This document shows, piece by piece, positions 18,584-28,087 of a stretch of DNA of 64,000 nt. The notes beneath the pieces are model-generated. The model was not told the DNA's origin. It did no database searches and saw only the letters and a program-made list of their open reading frames with translations. Both the position numbers and the translations under genes were made by a program. Every line of letters begins with the position of its first letter. The stretch's first letter is position 1. Origin of the DNA: Millisia brevis NBRC 105863 (lineage in GTDB: Bacteria; Actinomycetota; Actinomycetes; Mycobacteriales; Mycobacteriaceae); assembly GCF_001552615.1 (NCBI RefSeq), contig NZ_BCRN01000007.1:186001-250000 (forward strand), written 5' to 3'.

Positions 18584-19048
18584 CTAGTCGACGGTGGCGA
18601 GGGCGTCGGTCCAGATCTTCGGGTCGCGCGCCTCGCCGGGGCCGTTCATCTGCGAGTACCGGATGACCCCGCCGGTATCGATCATGAAGGTGCCCCGATT
18701 GGCGAATCCGGCGGACTCGTTGAACACCCCGTAGGCCTGCGCGACCTCACCGTGCGGCCAGAAATCCGACAGCAGCGGGAAGGTATATCCCAGTTCCGCG
18801 GCCCACACCTTGTGGGTGGGCGGCGGGCCGACGGAGATCGCCAGGGTGGCCGTCGTGTCGTTCTCGAACGTCGGCAGCGCATCGCGGACCTGACACAACT
18901 CGCCCTGGCAGGTGCCGGTGAAGGCCAGCGGGTAGAACACCAACAGCACGTTCTTGACACCCCGATAGGACGAGAGGGTCACGGGCTGGTTGTTCTGGTC
19001 GCGCAACGTGAAATCCGGCGCTACGGCGCCGATGGGGAGCGGTGACAT
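18584..19048 (-). CDS. ahpE: peroxiredoxin AhpE
   Basis: A 154-residue peroxiredoxin reducing peroxides with a thiol. The active-site stretch is FYPLAFTGTCQGELCQVRD: peroxidatic Cys47 with Pro and Thr before it. M. tuberculosis AhpE is a one-Cys enzyme, but here a second Cys (Cys52) stands five residues later, as in Bcp/PrxQ enzymes, so an intramolecular disulfide is possible. ATG at 19048. Neighbouring DUF3052 on the same strand matches the mycobacterial order. Confidence 0.92.
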   Translation of the reverse strand: MSPLPIGAVAPDFTLRDQNNQPVTLSSYRGVKNVLLVFYPLAFTGTCQGELCQVRDALPTFENDTTATLAISVGPPPTHKVWAAELGYTFPLLSDFWPHGEVAQAYGVFNESAGFANRGTFMIDTGGVIRYSQMNGPGEARDPKIWTDALATVD

Positions 19049-19127
19049 GGCAGAGCTCTCCTGCTCGAGGTGGGCTGTCGGCTACCGACCGTAGCGTCGA
19101 CCGGACGCGCGGCCGACGCCGCCTCTC

Positions 19128-19550
19128 TCACCGCTTCGAGCGTTCACCCTTGGGCTGCACCAAACGCGACCCGGTCCACGATCCGAGATTGACCGTGGAG
19201 GTCTGGGTCAATCCGGCCGTGGGCGCCGACTCGGCGATCTCGGTGGGATCGACGTGTCCGGACTGGCCGGTCTTCGGCGTGAGCACCCAGACGGTGCCCT
19301 CCTCCGCCAGAGGTCCGATCGAATCCATCAGGGCGTCCACCAGGTCGCCGTCCTCGTCGCGCCACCAGAGCAGCACCACGTCGACGACATCATGGGAGTC
19401 CTCGTCGAGGAGCTCATCGCCGATGACCTCCTCGATATCGGCCCTGATGTCGTCGTCGGTGTCTTCGTCCCATCCACGCTCCTGGACGGCCATGTCCTTG
19501 GTGATGCCCAGTTTCTGCGCGTAGCTCGGGGTGTCCGCCGCGGCGACCAC
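19128..19550 (-). CDS. DUF3052 family protein
   Basis: About 140 residues, an actinobacterial family of unknown function next to ahpE and aceE. Visible features are YAQKLGITKDMAVQERGWDEDTDDDIRADIEE, an acidic middle (DLLDEDSHDVVDVVLLWWRDEDGD), and TVWVLTPKTGQSGHVDPTEI near the end. No membrane segment or catalytic motif. GTG at 19550 is chosen because homology begins at VAAADTPSYAQK. It is divergent from aceE across a 592-bp gap and 79 bp upstream of ahpE. Confidence 0.88.
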   Translation of the reverse strand: MVAAADTPSYAQKLGITKDMAVQERGWDEDTDDDIRADIEEVIGDELLDEDSHDVVDVVLLWWRDEDGDLVDALMDSIGPLAEEGTVWVLTPKTGQSGHVDPTEIAESAPTAGLTQTSTVNLGSWTGSRLVQPKGERSKR

Positions 19551-20142
19551 GGTGGGGTCCTCCTCGTGTCGATGGGTACCGGCAAACCGGTACGGGGGGT
19601 TCGATTCGTATCGGCATACCGATACGGGTGTCTCGGATGTTTGGACATGCGTCCGATGGACGCGTAGTACTCCAAAGCGAACATGTTTGTTTGCCAACGC
19701 GCAAGCCGACACGGCACCTTCCCAGGTCCCGAATCCGGACAACTCGCCCATCGCGCCGTCCGAGACCCGATTCCGGCAAAGTACGACGTCGCGTCGTTGA
19801 TTGATACGACGCCGCGTAGTGGAACCGGCAGGTCTCTCGGGTGCGCGGCACGCCATCCCGCGACGCCCGCCGGGCCGGCGCCGGCCGCGGCATCGAGGCC
19901 CGGCCTCCCATTCGCACGCGCCCCGAGCCTCCCCTGCGTACGGCCCGGAGTCGAGCGTTCGGACCGCCGGAGGCGGCCCGCGGGACGACCGGAGGCAAAT
20001 CACCGGGCCATAGCCGGGCGCCCGGGTACCGGTAGGTGCAAGGATTGGGGTCGAGGACCGAGGACGCGGAGCACATCACCCACGTGCGACCGCACCATCA
20101 ACTGGCCGGTACCGCCGGCCACGCGTCGGAAGAGAGGACCAC
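19551..20142. other. 592-bp divergent intergenic region DUF3052/aceE
   Basis: No credible gene: frames open across it have no start with a ribosome site and no recognisable product. It holds the aceE and DUF3052 promoters, two related palindromes (19576-19626), a further palindrome GCGTCC-GAT-GGACGC near 19650-19665, and one more half-site-like GTACCGG at 20026-20032. The ribosome binding site for aceE is AGAGAGGA just before 20143. Confidence 0.6.
19576..19626. promoter_or_regulatory. pair of related palindromes, probable operators
   Basis: GTACCGG-CAAA-CCGGTAC (19576-19593) and CGTATCGG-CATA-CCGATACG (19607-19626). Both are perfect, share the shape GTAYCGG-CANA-CCGRTAC and have centres 32 bp apart, about three helical turns, as expected for two dimers bound on one face of DNA. 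They lie 26-76 bp upstream of the DUF3052 start and over 500 bp from aceE. Confidence 0.55.
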
Positions 20143-22992
20143 GTGTCGCAGTCGAGCAGCACCCCCGACACCGCCGGAACCGCGAGCCCCCCCACCACGT
20201 CGAACGGGTCGGGACCGACGGCCAACGGTGGCGGAAAGGCGCGGGTGCGCGTCATTCGAGAGGGTTTCGCGACCTACCTGCCCGATATCGACACCGACGA
20301 GACCGACGAGTGGCTCGAATCCTTCGACGAGCTCGTTGCCCGATCCGGCCCGGAGCGGGCGCGCTATCTGATGCTGCGTCTGCTCGAGCGGGCCGGCGAG
20401 CGCAAGGTCGCCGTGCCGTCGCTGACCTCGACCGACTACGTCAACACGATCCCCGGTGACCGCGAACCGTGGTTCCCGGGCGACGAGGACGTCGAGCGCC
20501 GCTACCGCGCCTGGATCCGCTGGAACGCCGCGATCATGGTGCATCGCGCCCAGCGCCCCGGCGTCGGCGTCGGCGGCCACATCTCGACGTACGCCTCGTC
20601 CGCCGCGCTCTACGAGGTCGGCTTCAACCACTTCTTCCGCGGCAAGGACGCCCCGGGCGGCGGCGACCAGGTCTTCATCCAGGGTCACGCCTCCCCCGGC
20701 ATCTACGCGCGCGCCTTCCTCGAGGGCCGCATCCCCGAGGCGCAGCTCGACGGCTTCCGCCAGGAGATCAGCCACCGCAACAAGGGCGGCGGTCTGCCCT
20801 CCTACCCGCACCCGCGGTTGCTGCCGCACTTCTGGGAGTTCCCGACGGTGTCGATGGGCCTCGGCCCGATGAACGCCATCTATCAGGCGCGGTTCAACCA
20901 CTACCTGCAGGACCGCGGCATCCAGGACACCTCGGATCAGCACGTCTGGGCCTTCCTCGGCGACGGCGAGATGGACGAGGCGGAGTCGCGCGGTCTGACC
21001 CACATGGCCGCGCTCGAGGGCCTGGACAACCTGACCTTCGTCATCAACTGCAATCTGCAGCGCCTCGACGGTCCGGTGCGCGGCAACGGCAAGATCATCC
21101 AGGAGTTGGAGTCGTTCTTCCGCGGCGCCGGCTGGAACGTCATCAAGGTCATCTGGGGCCGCGAGTGGGACAAGCTGCTCTTCGCCGACAAGGATGGCGC
21201 CCTGGTCAACCTGATGAACACCACCGCCGACGGCGACTTCCAGACCTACAAGGCCAACGACGGCGCCTTCGTGCGCGAGCACTTCTTCGGACGTGACCCG
21301 CGGACCAAGGAATTGGTCAAGGACATGACCGACCCGGAGATCTGGAACCTCAAGCGCGGCGGGCACGACTACCGCAAGGTCTACGCCGCGTACGCCGCCG
21401 CCCTGGCCCACAAGGGTCAGCCGACGGTGATCCTGGCGCACACGATCAAGGGCTACGGCCTGGGCACGCACTTCGAGGGCCGCAACGCGACCCACCAGAT
21501 GAAGAAGCTGACCCTCGACGATCTCAAGGCCTTCCGCGACGCCCAGCGCATCCCGATCTCGGACGAGGTTCTCGAGAAGGACCCCTACCTGCCGCCGTAC
21601 TACAACCCGGGACCCGAGTCGCCGGAGATTCAGTACCTGCTCGAGCGGCGGCGCAACCTCGGCGGCTTCGTCCCCGAGCGCCGGACCAAGGCGGCACCCC
21701 TGCCGGTGCCGGAGGACAAGGTCTTCGCCTCGATCCGCAAGGGGTCGGGCAAGCAGGAGGTCGCCACGACGATGGCCTTCGTGCGGGTGATGAAGGAACT
21801 GCTGCGCGATCCGGTGATCGGCAAGCGGATCGTGCCGATCATCCCCGACGAGGCCCGCACCTTCGGCATGGACTCGTGGTTCCCGACGCTGAAGATCTAC
21901 AACCGCAACGGGCAGCTGTATCGGGCGGTCGACGCTGATCTGATGCTGGCCTACAAGGAGGACCAGGCCGGTCAGATCCTGCACGAGGGCATCAACGAGG
22001 CCGGTTCGACCGCTTCGTTCACCGCGGTCGGTACCTCGTACTCCACCCACGGCGAGCCGATGATCCCGCTGTACATCTTCTACTCGATGTTCGGTTTCCA
22101 GCGGACCGGCGACGGTCTGTGGGCGGCGGCCGATCAGATGGCCCGCGGATTTGTCCTCGGCGCCACCGCCGGACGCAGCACGCTGACCGGTGAGGGCCTG
22201 CAGCACGCGGACGGTCACTCGCAGATCCTCGCGTCGACCAACCCGGCGGTCGTCTCCTACGACCCGGCGTTCGCCTACGAGATCGCGCACATCGTCAAGG
22301 ACGGTCTGCGCCGGATGTACGGCGGCACCGAGGGCGTCGAGGGCTTCGGCGGCGAGAACATCTACTACTACATCACCATGTACAACGAGCCGTACAAGCA
22401 GCCGGCCGAGCCCGAGGGGCTCGACCCGGAAGCGGTCGTGCGGGGTCTCTACCTGTACAAGCGCGGCGAGGGCGACGGACCGCGCGCCCAGATCCTTGCG
22501 TCGGGCGTCGGAATCCTGTCGGCCCTGCGGGCGGCGGAACTGTTGGCCGAGGAGTGGGGCGTCGTGGCCGACGTGTGGTCGGTGACGTCGTGGAACGAGC
22601 TGCGTCGCGACGGTGTCGAGGCGGATGTCGCCGCGCTGCGCGATCCGGCGGCTCCGCCGCGGGTGCCCTTCGTCACCGAGCAACTCTCGGGCGCCGACGG
22701 TCCCTTCGTGGCGGTCTCGGACTGGATGCACATCGTGTCCGATCAGATCCGCAAGTGGGTGCCGGGTGACTACACCACCCTGGGCGCGGACGGCTTCGGC
22801 TTCTCCGATACCCGCCCGGCGGTGCGTCGCGAGTTCAACATCGACGGCGAGTCGGTGACGGTGGCCGTGCTCTCGGCGCTCGGCCGGCTCGGCACGATCG
22901 ATGCGGCCAAGGCCGTCGAGGCGGCCGCGAAGTACCAGATCGACGACGTCGATGCCGCTCCGGTCTCGTACGCGGATACCGGTTCCGCCTGA
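20143..22992 (+). CDS. aceE: pyruvate dehydrogenase E1 component (homodimeric)
   Basis: A 949-residue thiamine-diphosphate enzyme that decarboxylates pyruvate and acetylates the lipoyl E2 in the pyruvate dehydrogenase complex, the main source of acetyl-CoA. The TPP/Mg motif is [12 protein letters not shown] with [11 protein letters not shown] about 25 residues later. Other E1 landmarks are [21 protein letters not shown] region, [11 protein letters not shown] and [19 protein letters not shown] start at 20143 after a good ribosome site. The first 35 residues are Ser/Thr/Pro-rich. The regulator gene follows after 3 bp, so the two are cotranscribed. Confidence 0.97.
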   Translation: MSQSSSTPDTAGTASPPTTSNGSGPTANGGGKARVRVIREGFATYLPDIDTDETDEWLESFDELVARSGPERARYLMLRLLERAGERKVAVPSLTSTDYVNTIPGDREPWFPGDEDVERRYRAWIRWNAAIMVHRAQRPGVGVGGHISTYASSAALYEVGFNHFFRGKDAPGGGDQVFIQGHASPGIYARAFLEGRIPEAQLDGFRQEISHRNKGGGLPSYPHPRLLPHFWEFPTVSMGLGPMNAIYQARFNHYLQDRGIQDTSDQHVWAFLGDGEMDEAESRGLTHMAALEGLDNLTFVINCNLQRLDGPVRGNGKIIQELESFFRGAGWNVIKVIWGREWDKLLFADKDGALVNLMNTTADGDFQTYKANDGAFVREHFFGRDPRTKELVKDMTDPEIWNLKRGGHDYRKVYAAYAAALAHKGQPTVILAHTIKGYGLGTHFEGRNATHQMKKLTLDDLKAFRDAQRIPISDEVLEKDPYLPPYYNPGPESPEIQYLLERRRNLGGFVPERRTKAAPLPVPEDKVFASIRKGSGKQEVATTMAFVRVMKELLRDPVIGKRIVPIIPDEARTFGMDSWFPTLKIYNRNGQLYRAVDADLMLAYKEDQAGQILHEGINEAGSTASFTAVGTSYSTHGEPMIPLYIFYSMFGFQRTGDGLWAAADQMARGFVLGATAGRSTLTGEGLQHADGHSQILASTNPAVVSYDPAFAYEIAHIVKDGLRRMYGGTEGVEGFGGENIYYYITMYNEPYKQPAEPEGLDPEAVVRGLYLYKRGEGDGPRAQILASGVGILSALRAAELLAEEWGVVADVWSVTSWNELRRDGVEADVAALRDPAAPPRVPFVTEQLSGADGPFVAVSDWMHIVSDQIRKWVPGDYTTLGADGFGFSDTRPAVRREFNIDGESVTVAVLSALGRLGTIDAAKAVEAAAKYQIDDVDAAPVSYADTGSA

Positions 22993-22995
22993 CGT

Positions 22996-24465
22996 ATGGG
23001 TGAACATCGCGCGGACGGTCCGCGCCGCCGGCGGCGAGCAGCTGCCGACGGCGCGGCCGTCCCGTCCGCGGCCGGCCGACGGTCCGGGACCGGGCCGACC
23101 ACCGGCGCCAACCCGGTCGCCTACTCCGAGCTCGACCACGACCTGCCGATCGCGACCACCCCGAGCGGCGGCCGCGAGCAGGTTCCCGACGAGATTCACC
23201 TCTCCGGCGCTTTCCTTGCCGCCCCCCGCTATCGCGGCGACGACGATTCACATCTCCCCGACGCGCTGTTGCGGCGGGTCAAACAGTTCTCGAGTCGGCT
23301 CTCCCGCGAGGCGATCGAAACGATCCGGGAGCGGCTGCCCTTCTTCGACAACCTCGACGCCGCCCAGAAGGCGAGCGTGCACCTGCTGGTGCAGGCCGCG
23401 GTCGACAACTTCCTCGAATGGCTCACCGATCCCGACGGTGACATCACCTTCACCTCGAACGCGATCCCGAAGGATCTGGCGCGCAGTCTGACCCTTCGCC
23501 AGACGGTCGACATGGTTCGCGTCGCCACCGAATGCTTCGAGAAGTGGCTGCCCGCCCTCGCGCGCACCGACCAGCAGCTGGTCGCCCTGACCGAGGCGGT
23601 GTTGCGCTACGGCCGGGAGATCGGTTTCGCGACCGCTTCGGTCTACGCCGACGCCGCCGAGGCCCGCGGCGCCTGGGACACCCGGCTCGAAGCGATGGTG
23701 GTCGACGCGGTGGTCCGCGGTGACACCAGCTCCGACATCGTCTCGCGGGCAGCGACTCTCAACTGGGATGTCTCGTCCTCGGCGACGGTGCTGGTCGGTT
23801 CGCCACCCCCGGAGCAAGGGGTATCGGTCGTCGGCACGATGCACGATGTCGCCGCCCGCCACGGGCGCGCGGCGTTGGCGGTCGTGCAGGGCAGCCGCCT
23901 GGTGGTGTTGGTCAGCGGTCCACTCTTCGGCTCGCCGGGTGCGTCGGCCTTCCTGCACGAGTTGATGACGATCTTCTCCTCCGATCCGGTTGTGATCGGG
24001 CCCACGACACGCAGCCTCGCCACCGCCCATTCCAGCGCGGCCGAGGCCTTGGCGGGTATGGTCGCCGTTCATGGCTGGCGGGGCGCACCGCGCCCGGTCT
24101 ACGCCGGCGAACTGCTGCCGGAGCGCGCCCTTCTCGGCGACCCGGCGGCGGTCACCGCACTGCTCGAACAGATCGTGTCACCGCTGGCCAAGGCGGGATC
24201 GAGCCTGAGCGACACCCTCGACGCGTACCTCGATTCCGGGGGCGCTGTCGAGACATGCGCGCGCCAGTTGTTTGTCCATCCAAATACAGTTCGATACAGG
24301 TTGCGACGCGTCACCGAAGTGACCGGTCGGGATCCCACCGATTCCCGTGACGCGTACGTGCTGCGGGTGGCGGCTACCGTCGGCCGACTTGGGGTTTCAC
24401 CCCAAGAATTCGGCTCACAGGTCTCATCCAGCACCTCTGGCCCCATCGGACCGTTCTCGGTGTAA
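22996..24465 (+). CDS. mabR: PucR-family transcriptional regulator (MabR-like)
   Basis: A 489-residue regulator equivalent by position and structure to mycobacterial MabR (Rv2242), reported to control the FAS-II operon. The N-terminal 50 residues are basic and Arg-rich; a helical region follows (about 85-200), then a GGDEF-like PucR middle domain. The end is a PucR C-terminal helix-turn-helix: LDAYLDSGGAVETCARQLFVHPNTVRYRLRRVTEVTG. ATG at 22996, 3 bp after aceE. A TTTTGT-N9-ACAAAA site lies 41 bp after its stop, in front of fabD. Confidence 0.88.
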   Translation: MGEHRADGPRRRRRAAADGAAVPSAAGRRSGTGPTTGANPVAYSELDHDLPIATTPSGGREQVPDEIHLSGAFLAAPRYRGDDDSHLPDALLRRVKQFSSRLSREAIETIRERLPFFDNLDAAQKASVHLLVQAAVDNFLEWLTDPDGDITFTSNAIPKDLARSLTLRQTVDMVRVATECFEKWLPALARTDQQLVALTEAVLRYGREIGFATASVYADAAEARGAWDTRLEAMVVDAVVRGDTSSDIVSRAATLNWDVSSSATVLVGSPPPEQGVSVVGTMHDVAARHGRAALAVVQGSRLVVLVSGPLFGSPGASAFLHELMTIFSSDPVVIGPTTRSLATAHSSAAEALAGMVAVHGWRGAPRPVYAGELLPERALLGDPAAVTALLEQIVSPLAKAGSSLSDTLDAYLDSGGAVETCARQLFVHPNTVRYRLRRVTEVTGRDPTDSRDAYVLRVAATVGRLGVSPQEFGSQVSSSTSGPIGPFSV

Positions 24466-24505
24466 CACCTCGATAGCTTTCAGCGATCCATCTCCACGTT
24501 CGACC

Positions 24506-24528
24506 CTTTTGTAGGGACCCCACAAAAG
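24506..24528. promoter_or_regulatory. MabR-type operator before fabD
   Basis: A 23-bp inverted repeat, CTTTTGTAGGG-A-CCCCACAAAAG, with one mismatched pair. It contains TTTTGT-N9-ACAAAA, the inverted repeat I recall being reported for MabR in mycobacteria. It ends 16 bp before the fabD start and directly follows the regulator gene. Confidence 0.7.
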
Positions 24529-24544
24529 CAGGACGGAGAGTTCA

Positions 24545-25501
24545 TTGAGCGCTACACCTGTGAAAGACCTTAAAGACGTGTTTCCTGTAGCAGTGATCTC
24601 GTTGCTTGCTCCCGGACAGGGCTCCCAGACCCCCGGCATGCTGACCCCCTGGCTCGCTTTGCCCGGTGCTGTCGACCGCGTCGCGCTGTGGTCGAAGATC
24701 AGTGGCCTCGATCTGGAACGCCTCGGCACGACCGCCGACGCGCAGGAGATCAGCGACACCGCGGTGACCCAGCCGCTGATCGTCGCCGCCTCGCTGCTGG
24801 CCTTCGAGGAGCTGGATCGACGCGGCCTGCTGCCGGAGTCGTTCATCGTCGCCGGCCATTCGATCGGTGAGTTCACCGCGGCCGCGGTCGCCGGTGTCAT
24901 CTCCTCGGACGATGCGGTCGCGCTCGCCGCGCTGCGCGGCGCCGAGATGGCCAAGGCCTGCGCCATCACCCCGACCGGTATGTCGGCGGTGCTCGGCGGC
25001 AGCGAGCAGGACGTGCTGGCCCGCCTGGAGGAGCTCGGACTCGAGCCCGCCAATCGCAACGCGGTCGGCCAGATCGTCGCCGCCGGCCCGATCGAGGCGC
25101 TCGAGGAGCTCGCCGCGACCCCGCCGGAGAAGGCGCGCATCCGACCGCTCTCCGTCGCCGGCGCCTTCCACACCCGCTTCATGGAGCCCGCCCGGGCCGC
25201 CGTGGCCGGTGCGGTCGAGTCGATCATCCCGATGGAGCCCACCCAGGTCCTGCTGTCCAACCGCGACGGCCGACCGGTCTCGTCCGGCCAGGACGCGCTC
25301 GATCGTCTCGCCGACCAGATCACCCGCTCGGTCCGCTGGGATCGCTGCACGGAGTATCTGACCACCGCCGGCGTCACCGGCCTGGCCGAGCTGGCCCCGG
25401 GCGGTACCCTGACCGGTATCGCCAAGCGCGAGATGCGCGGCGTTCCCTCGGTCGCGATCAAGACCCCCGAGGACGTCGAAAAGGTCGCCGACCTCGCCTG
25501 A
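24545..25501 (+). CDS. fabD: malonyl-CoA:ACP transacylase
   Basis: A 318-residue acyltransferase loading malonate onto the meromycolate ACP for FAS-II. The active-site motif is GHSIGEF (Ser106 in this numbering), and LAPGQGSQTPGM is the usual N-terminal signature; GAFHTRFM holds the catalytic His. The start is uncertain: TTG at 24545 has a strong ribosome site (GGACGGAGAG), but family homology begins at GTG 24593 (VISLLAPGQGSQ), so 16 extra residues may be made. First gene of the fabD-acpM-kasA operon. Confidence 0.94.
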   Translation: MSATPVKDLKDVFPVAVISLLAPGQGSQTPGMLTPWLALPGAVDRVALWSKISGLDLERLGTTADAQEISDTAVTQPLIVAASLLAFEELDRRGLLPESFIVAGHSIGEFTAAAVAGVISSDDAVALAALRGAEMAKACAITPTGMSAVLGGSEQDVLARLEELGLEPANRNAVGQIVAAGPIEALEELAATPPEKARIRPLSVAGAFHTRFMEPARAAVAGAVESIIPMEPTQVLLSNRDGRPVSSGQDALDRLADQITRSVRWDRCTEYLTTAGVTGLAELAPGGTLTGIAKREMRGVPSVAIKTPEDVEKVADLA

Positions 25502-25650
25502 TCCACCGGACGGGTACCACCTCGTCCGGATTCGCATCGACCTCGTCGACGCACCCGGCCCCGAGCCGGAAACCACCACAACACGCCCGAACCCTCGGGC
25601 ACCGGGCAATCGGATCGTTCGATTCCCGAACACGAAAGGACACCACACAC

Positions 25651-25956
25651 GTGGCTGCCAGCCAGGAACAGATCATCGCCGGCATCGCGGAGATCGTCGA
25701 GGAAGTGACCGGCATCGAGCCGTCCGAGGTCACCATCGAGAAGTCCTTCATCGACGACCTCGACATCGATTCGCTCTCCCTGGTCGAGATCGCCGTCCAG
25801 CTCGAGGACAAGTACGGCGTCAAGATCCCCGATGAGGAACTGGCCGGCCTGCGCACCGTCGGTGACGCCGTGTCCTACGTGCAGCGGCTCGAGTCCGAGG
25901 ACGGCGACACCGCCAGCGCCATCCAGGCGAAGGTCACGGGCGAGTCCGCGGAATGA
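25651..25956 (+). CDS. acpM: meromycolate extension acyl carrier protein
   Basis: A 101-residue acyl carrier protein. The phosphopantetheine site is DIDSLS (Ser41). The acidic helix II and the long C-terminal tail beyond residue 80 are typical of mycobacterial AcpM, which carries very long acyl chains. GTG at 25651 after GAAAGGA. Its stop overlaps the kasA ATG (ATGA at 25953-25956). It lies 149 bp after fabD with no obvious terminator between. Confidence 0.96.
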   Translation: MAASQEQIIAGIAEIVEEVTGIEPSEVTIEKSFIDDLDIDSLSLVEIAVQLEDKYGVKIPDEELAGLRTVGDAVSYVQRLESEDGDTASAIQAKVTGESAE

Positions 25957-27215
25957 CCTCCGCCGTGGCCGACGCCTCGACTGCGGGAGGCGGCTTTCGC
26001 AACGTGGTGGTGACCGCTGTCGCGGCCACCACGTCGATCGCCGGTGACGTTGACGGAACCTGGAAGGGTCTGCTGAACGGCGAGAGCGGCATCGGCGTTC
26101 TCGACGACGACTTCGTCACCGACTACGACCTTCCGGTCCGCATCGGCGGACGCCTGGCGGTCCTGCCCTCGACCCAGTTGAGCCGGGTCGAGCAGCGCCG
26201 CATGAGCTATGTCGAGCAACTGGCCGCGGTTCTCGGTCGCGACGTCTGGCGCAGCGCCGGCAGCCCGGAGGTCGATCAGGATCGGCTCGGGATCAGCATC
26301 GGCACCGGCCTCGGTGGCGGCGACGCCCTGCTCGACGCGGATCGCAAGATGCGTGCCGGTGGCTACCGCAAGGTGTCCCCGCTCGCGGTGCAGATGATCA
26401 TGCCCAACGGTCCGGCCGCGGTGGTCGGGCTCGAGGTCGGCGCCCGCGCCGGTGTGGTCACCCCGGTGTCCGCGTGTTCGTCCGGTGCCGAGGGCATCGC
26501 CCATGCCTGGCGTTCGATCGTGCTCGGCGACGCCGACATCATCATCGCCGGCGGTGTCGAGGGCTATATCGACGCGGTGCCGATCGCGAGCTTCTCGATG
26601 ATGCGCGCGATGAGCACCCGCAACGACGACCCGAAGGGCGCCTCGCGTCCCTTCGACGCCGATCGCGACGGGTTCGTCTTCGGCGAGGCCGGCGCGCTGA
26701 TGGTCCTCGAGTCCGAGGAGCATGCCCGCGCCCGCGGCGCGAACATCATCGCCCGCCTGCTCGGTGTCGGTATCACCTCGGACGGCTATCACATCGTGGC
26801 GCCGGATCCCGAGGGCAAGGGTGCCGCCCGGGCGATCGGGCGCGCGCTGCGCACCGCGGGGTTGTCGAATACGGACATCACCCACGTCAACGCGCATGCG
26901 ACCGCCACTCCGATCGGCGACCTCGCCGAGGCCAAGGCGATCACCTCGGCGATCGGTACCCACGCGTCGGTATATGCACCGAAGGGTGCGCTCGGGCACT
27001 CGATCGGTGCCGTCGGCGCGCTGGAATCGGTGCTGACCGTGCTGTCGATCCGGGACGGGCTCGTTCCGCCGACCCTCAACCTGGAGAACCAGGACCCGGA
27101 GGTCGATCTCGACGTCGTGCACGGCGAGGCCCGCCGCGACGACATCGAGTATGCGGTCAACAACTCGTTCGGCTTCGGTGGTCACAACGTCGCCCTGGCC
27201 TTCGGCCGTCCGTAA
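25953..27215 (+). CDS. kasA: beta-ketoacyl-ACP synthase KasA/KasB
   Basis: A 420-residue condensing enzyme that elongates meromycolate precursors on AcpM. The triad is Cys175 (VSACSSG), His in [11 protein letters not shown] and His in [10 protein letters not shown]; ending [18 protein letters not shown]. Overall it is closest to KasA of M. tuberculosis (for example MQMIMPNG and [13 protein letters not shown]). ATG overlaps the acpM stop. It is the last gene of the operon: no kasB or accD6 follows, and a strong terminator is at 27271. Confidence 0.96.
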   Translation: MTSAVADASTAGGGFRNVVVTAVAATTSIAGDVDGTWKGLLNGESGIGVLDDDFVTDYDLPVRIGGRLAVLPSTQLSRVEQRRMSYVEQLAAVLGRDVWRSAGSPEVDQDRLGISIGTGLGGGDALLDADRKMRAGGYRKVSPLAVQMIMPNGPAAVVGLEVGARAGVVTPVSACSSGAEGIAHAWRSIVLGDADIIIAGGVEGYIDAVPIASFSMMRAMSTRNDDPKGASRPFDADRDGFVFGEAGALMVLESEEHARARGANIIARLLGVGITSDGYHIVAPDPEGKGAARAIGRALRTAGLSNTDITHVNAHATATPIGDLAEAKAITSAIGTHASVYAPKGALGHSIGAVGALESVLTVLSIRDGLVPPTLNLENQDPEVDLDVVHGEARRDDIEYAVNNSFGFGGHNVALAFGRP

Positions 27216-27245
27216 GCACCGCCTTCGGCCGACCGTAAGCACCGC
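27200..27245 (+). repeat. 23-bp tandem duplication over the kasA stop codon
   Basis: 27200-27222 and 27223-27245 are adjacent copies of CTTCGGCCGTCCGTAAGCACCGC differing only at 27209/27232. The first copy contains the last kasA codons and the TAA stop (27213-27215). Confidence 0.9.
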
Positions 27246-27270
27246 CGGTGGACAGCCCACGGAAACAGAC

Positions 27271-27305
27271 AAACGCCCGCCATCCCTTCGGATGGCGGGC
27301 GTTTT
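27271..27305 (+). terminator. rho-independent terminator of the FAS-II operon
   Basis: 15-bp perfect arms (27271-27285 AAACGCCCGCCATCC; 27290-27304) with loop CTTC, ending in GTTTTG. A textbook terminator 55 bp after the kasA stop. Confidence 0.92.
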
Positions 27306-27469
27306 GTCGTCCGCGCCCCCGGTACTCCGCGGGCACGGTCGATCATGGTGGTCTGTGGGCCGCCGGTCGCGATACTGCCGGTCGTGGTGGTGTCACCGGC
27401 ACCATCCCGGCGGCCGAGGTCGTTCGACGCCGTCAGGAGGCGTATGGGCGGCGGGAAGCCGCGGGTGGG

Positions 27470-27973
27470 TCAGGAGACGTACCGGTGCAGCCAGGTCACT
27501 TCGGCTCCGGCTCCGCCGAAGCGGAAGGGTTCGAGCGCCTCGTCCCAGGCGGTACCGAGAGCGCGACGGATCTCGCCGCCGACATCCGCACCACCGGCGA
27601 GGATCGCGCGCAAGCGCTGCTCCCCCACGACGACGTCGCCGACGGCGTTGGTGGTGCCCTGCCAGAGGCCGAGACCGGGTACGTGGCAGTAGCGCATGCC
27701 GTCGACCCCCTCGGAGGGGTCCTCGGTCACTTCGAAGCGCAGCAGACTCCAGGGCCGCAGGGCGGCCGCGAGGGCGCCGGCGGTACCGACCGGGCCGGTC
27801 CACTCCACGGAGGCGCTCAGCTGGTCGTCGAGGGTGGGAGACCACCGCAGATCGGCCCGCGCGCCGAGCGCGTCGGCCAGCGCCCACTGCACATGGGGGC
27901 ACAACGCCGCGGGCGACGAATGGATGTACACCACGCCGGTCGACGACGCCGCGAACTGGTTGGATCCACGCAC
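27470..27973 (-). CDS. DUF3145 family protein
   Basis: A 167-residue protein of the actinobacterial DUF3145 family, function unknown. Signatures are GVVYIHSSPAALCPHVQWAL near the start, VEWTGPVGTAGALA, WSLLRFEVTEDPSEGVDGMRYCHVPGLG and WDEALEPFRFGG. It is soluble with no signal peptide. GTG at 27973. It is convergent to kasA; 108 bp upstream lies the beta-lactamase-fold hydrolase gene on the same strand. Confidence 0.88.
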   Translation of the reverse strand: MRGSNQFAASSTGVVYIHSSPAALCPHVQWALADALGARADLRWSPTLDDQLSASVEWTGPVGTAGALAAALRPWSLLRFEVTEDPSEGVDGMRYCHVPGLGLWQGTTNAVGDVVVGEQRLRAILAGGADVGGEIRRALGTAWDEALEPFRFGGAGAEVTWLHRYVS

Positions 27974-28087
27974 GTGGACACCTCCTGCCTGAGACGAGGG
28001 ACGTCTTCCCCAACGACCTCTTGTCCGGCACAGGTGTGGCGTGCTGCTACCAGTGTGCCTCGAGGTGCAGCAGTTACACCAGTCGAA

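Noticed and set aside
20098-23199. A 1,033-codon open frame antisense to aceE
   Set aside because: It mirrors the codon structure of a certain gene on the other strand, has no recognisable product and appears because high GC at third codon positions suppresses stops.
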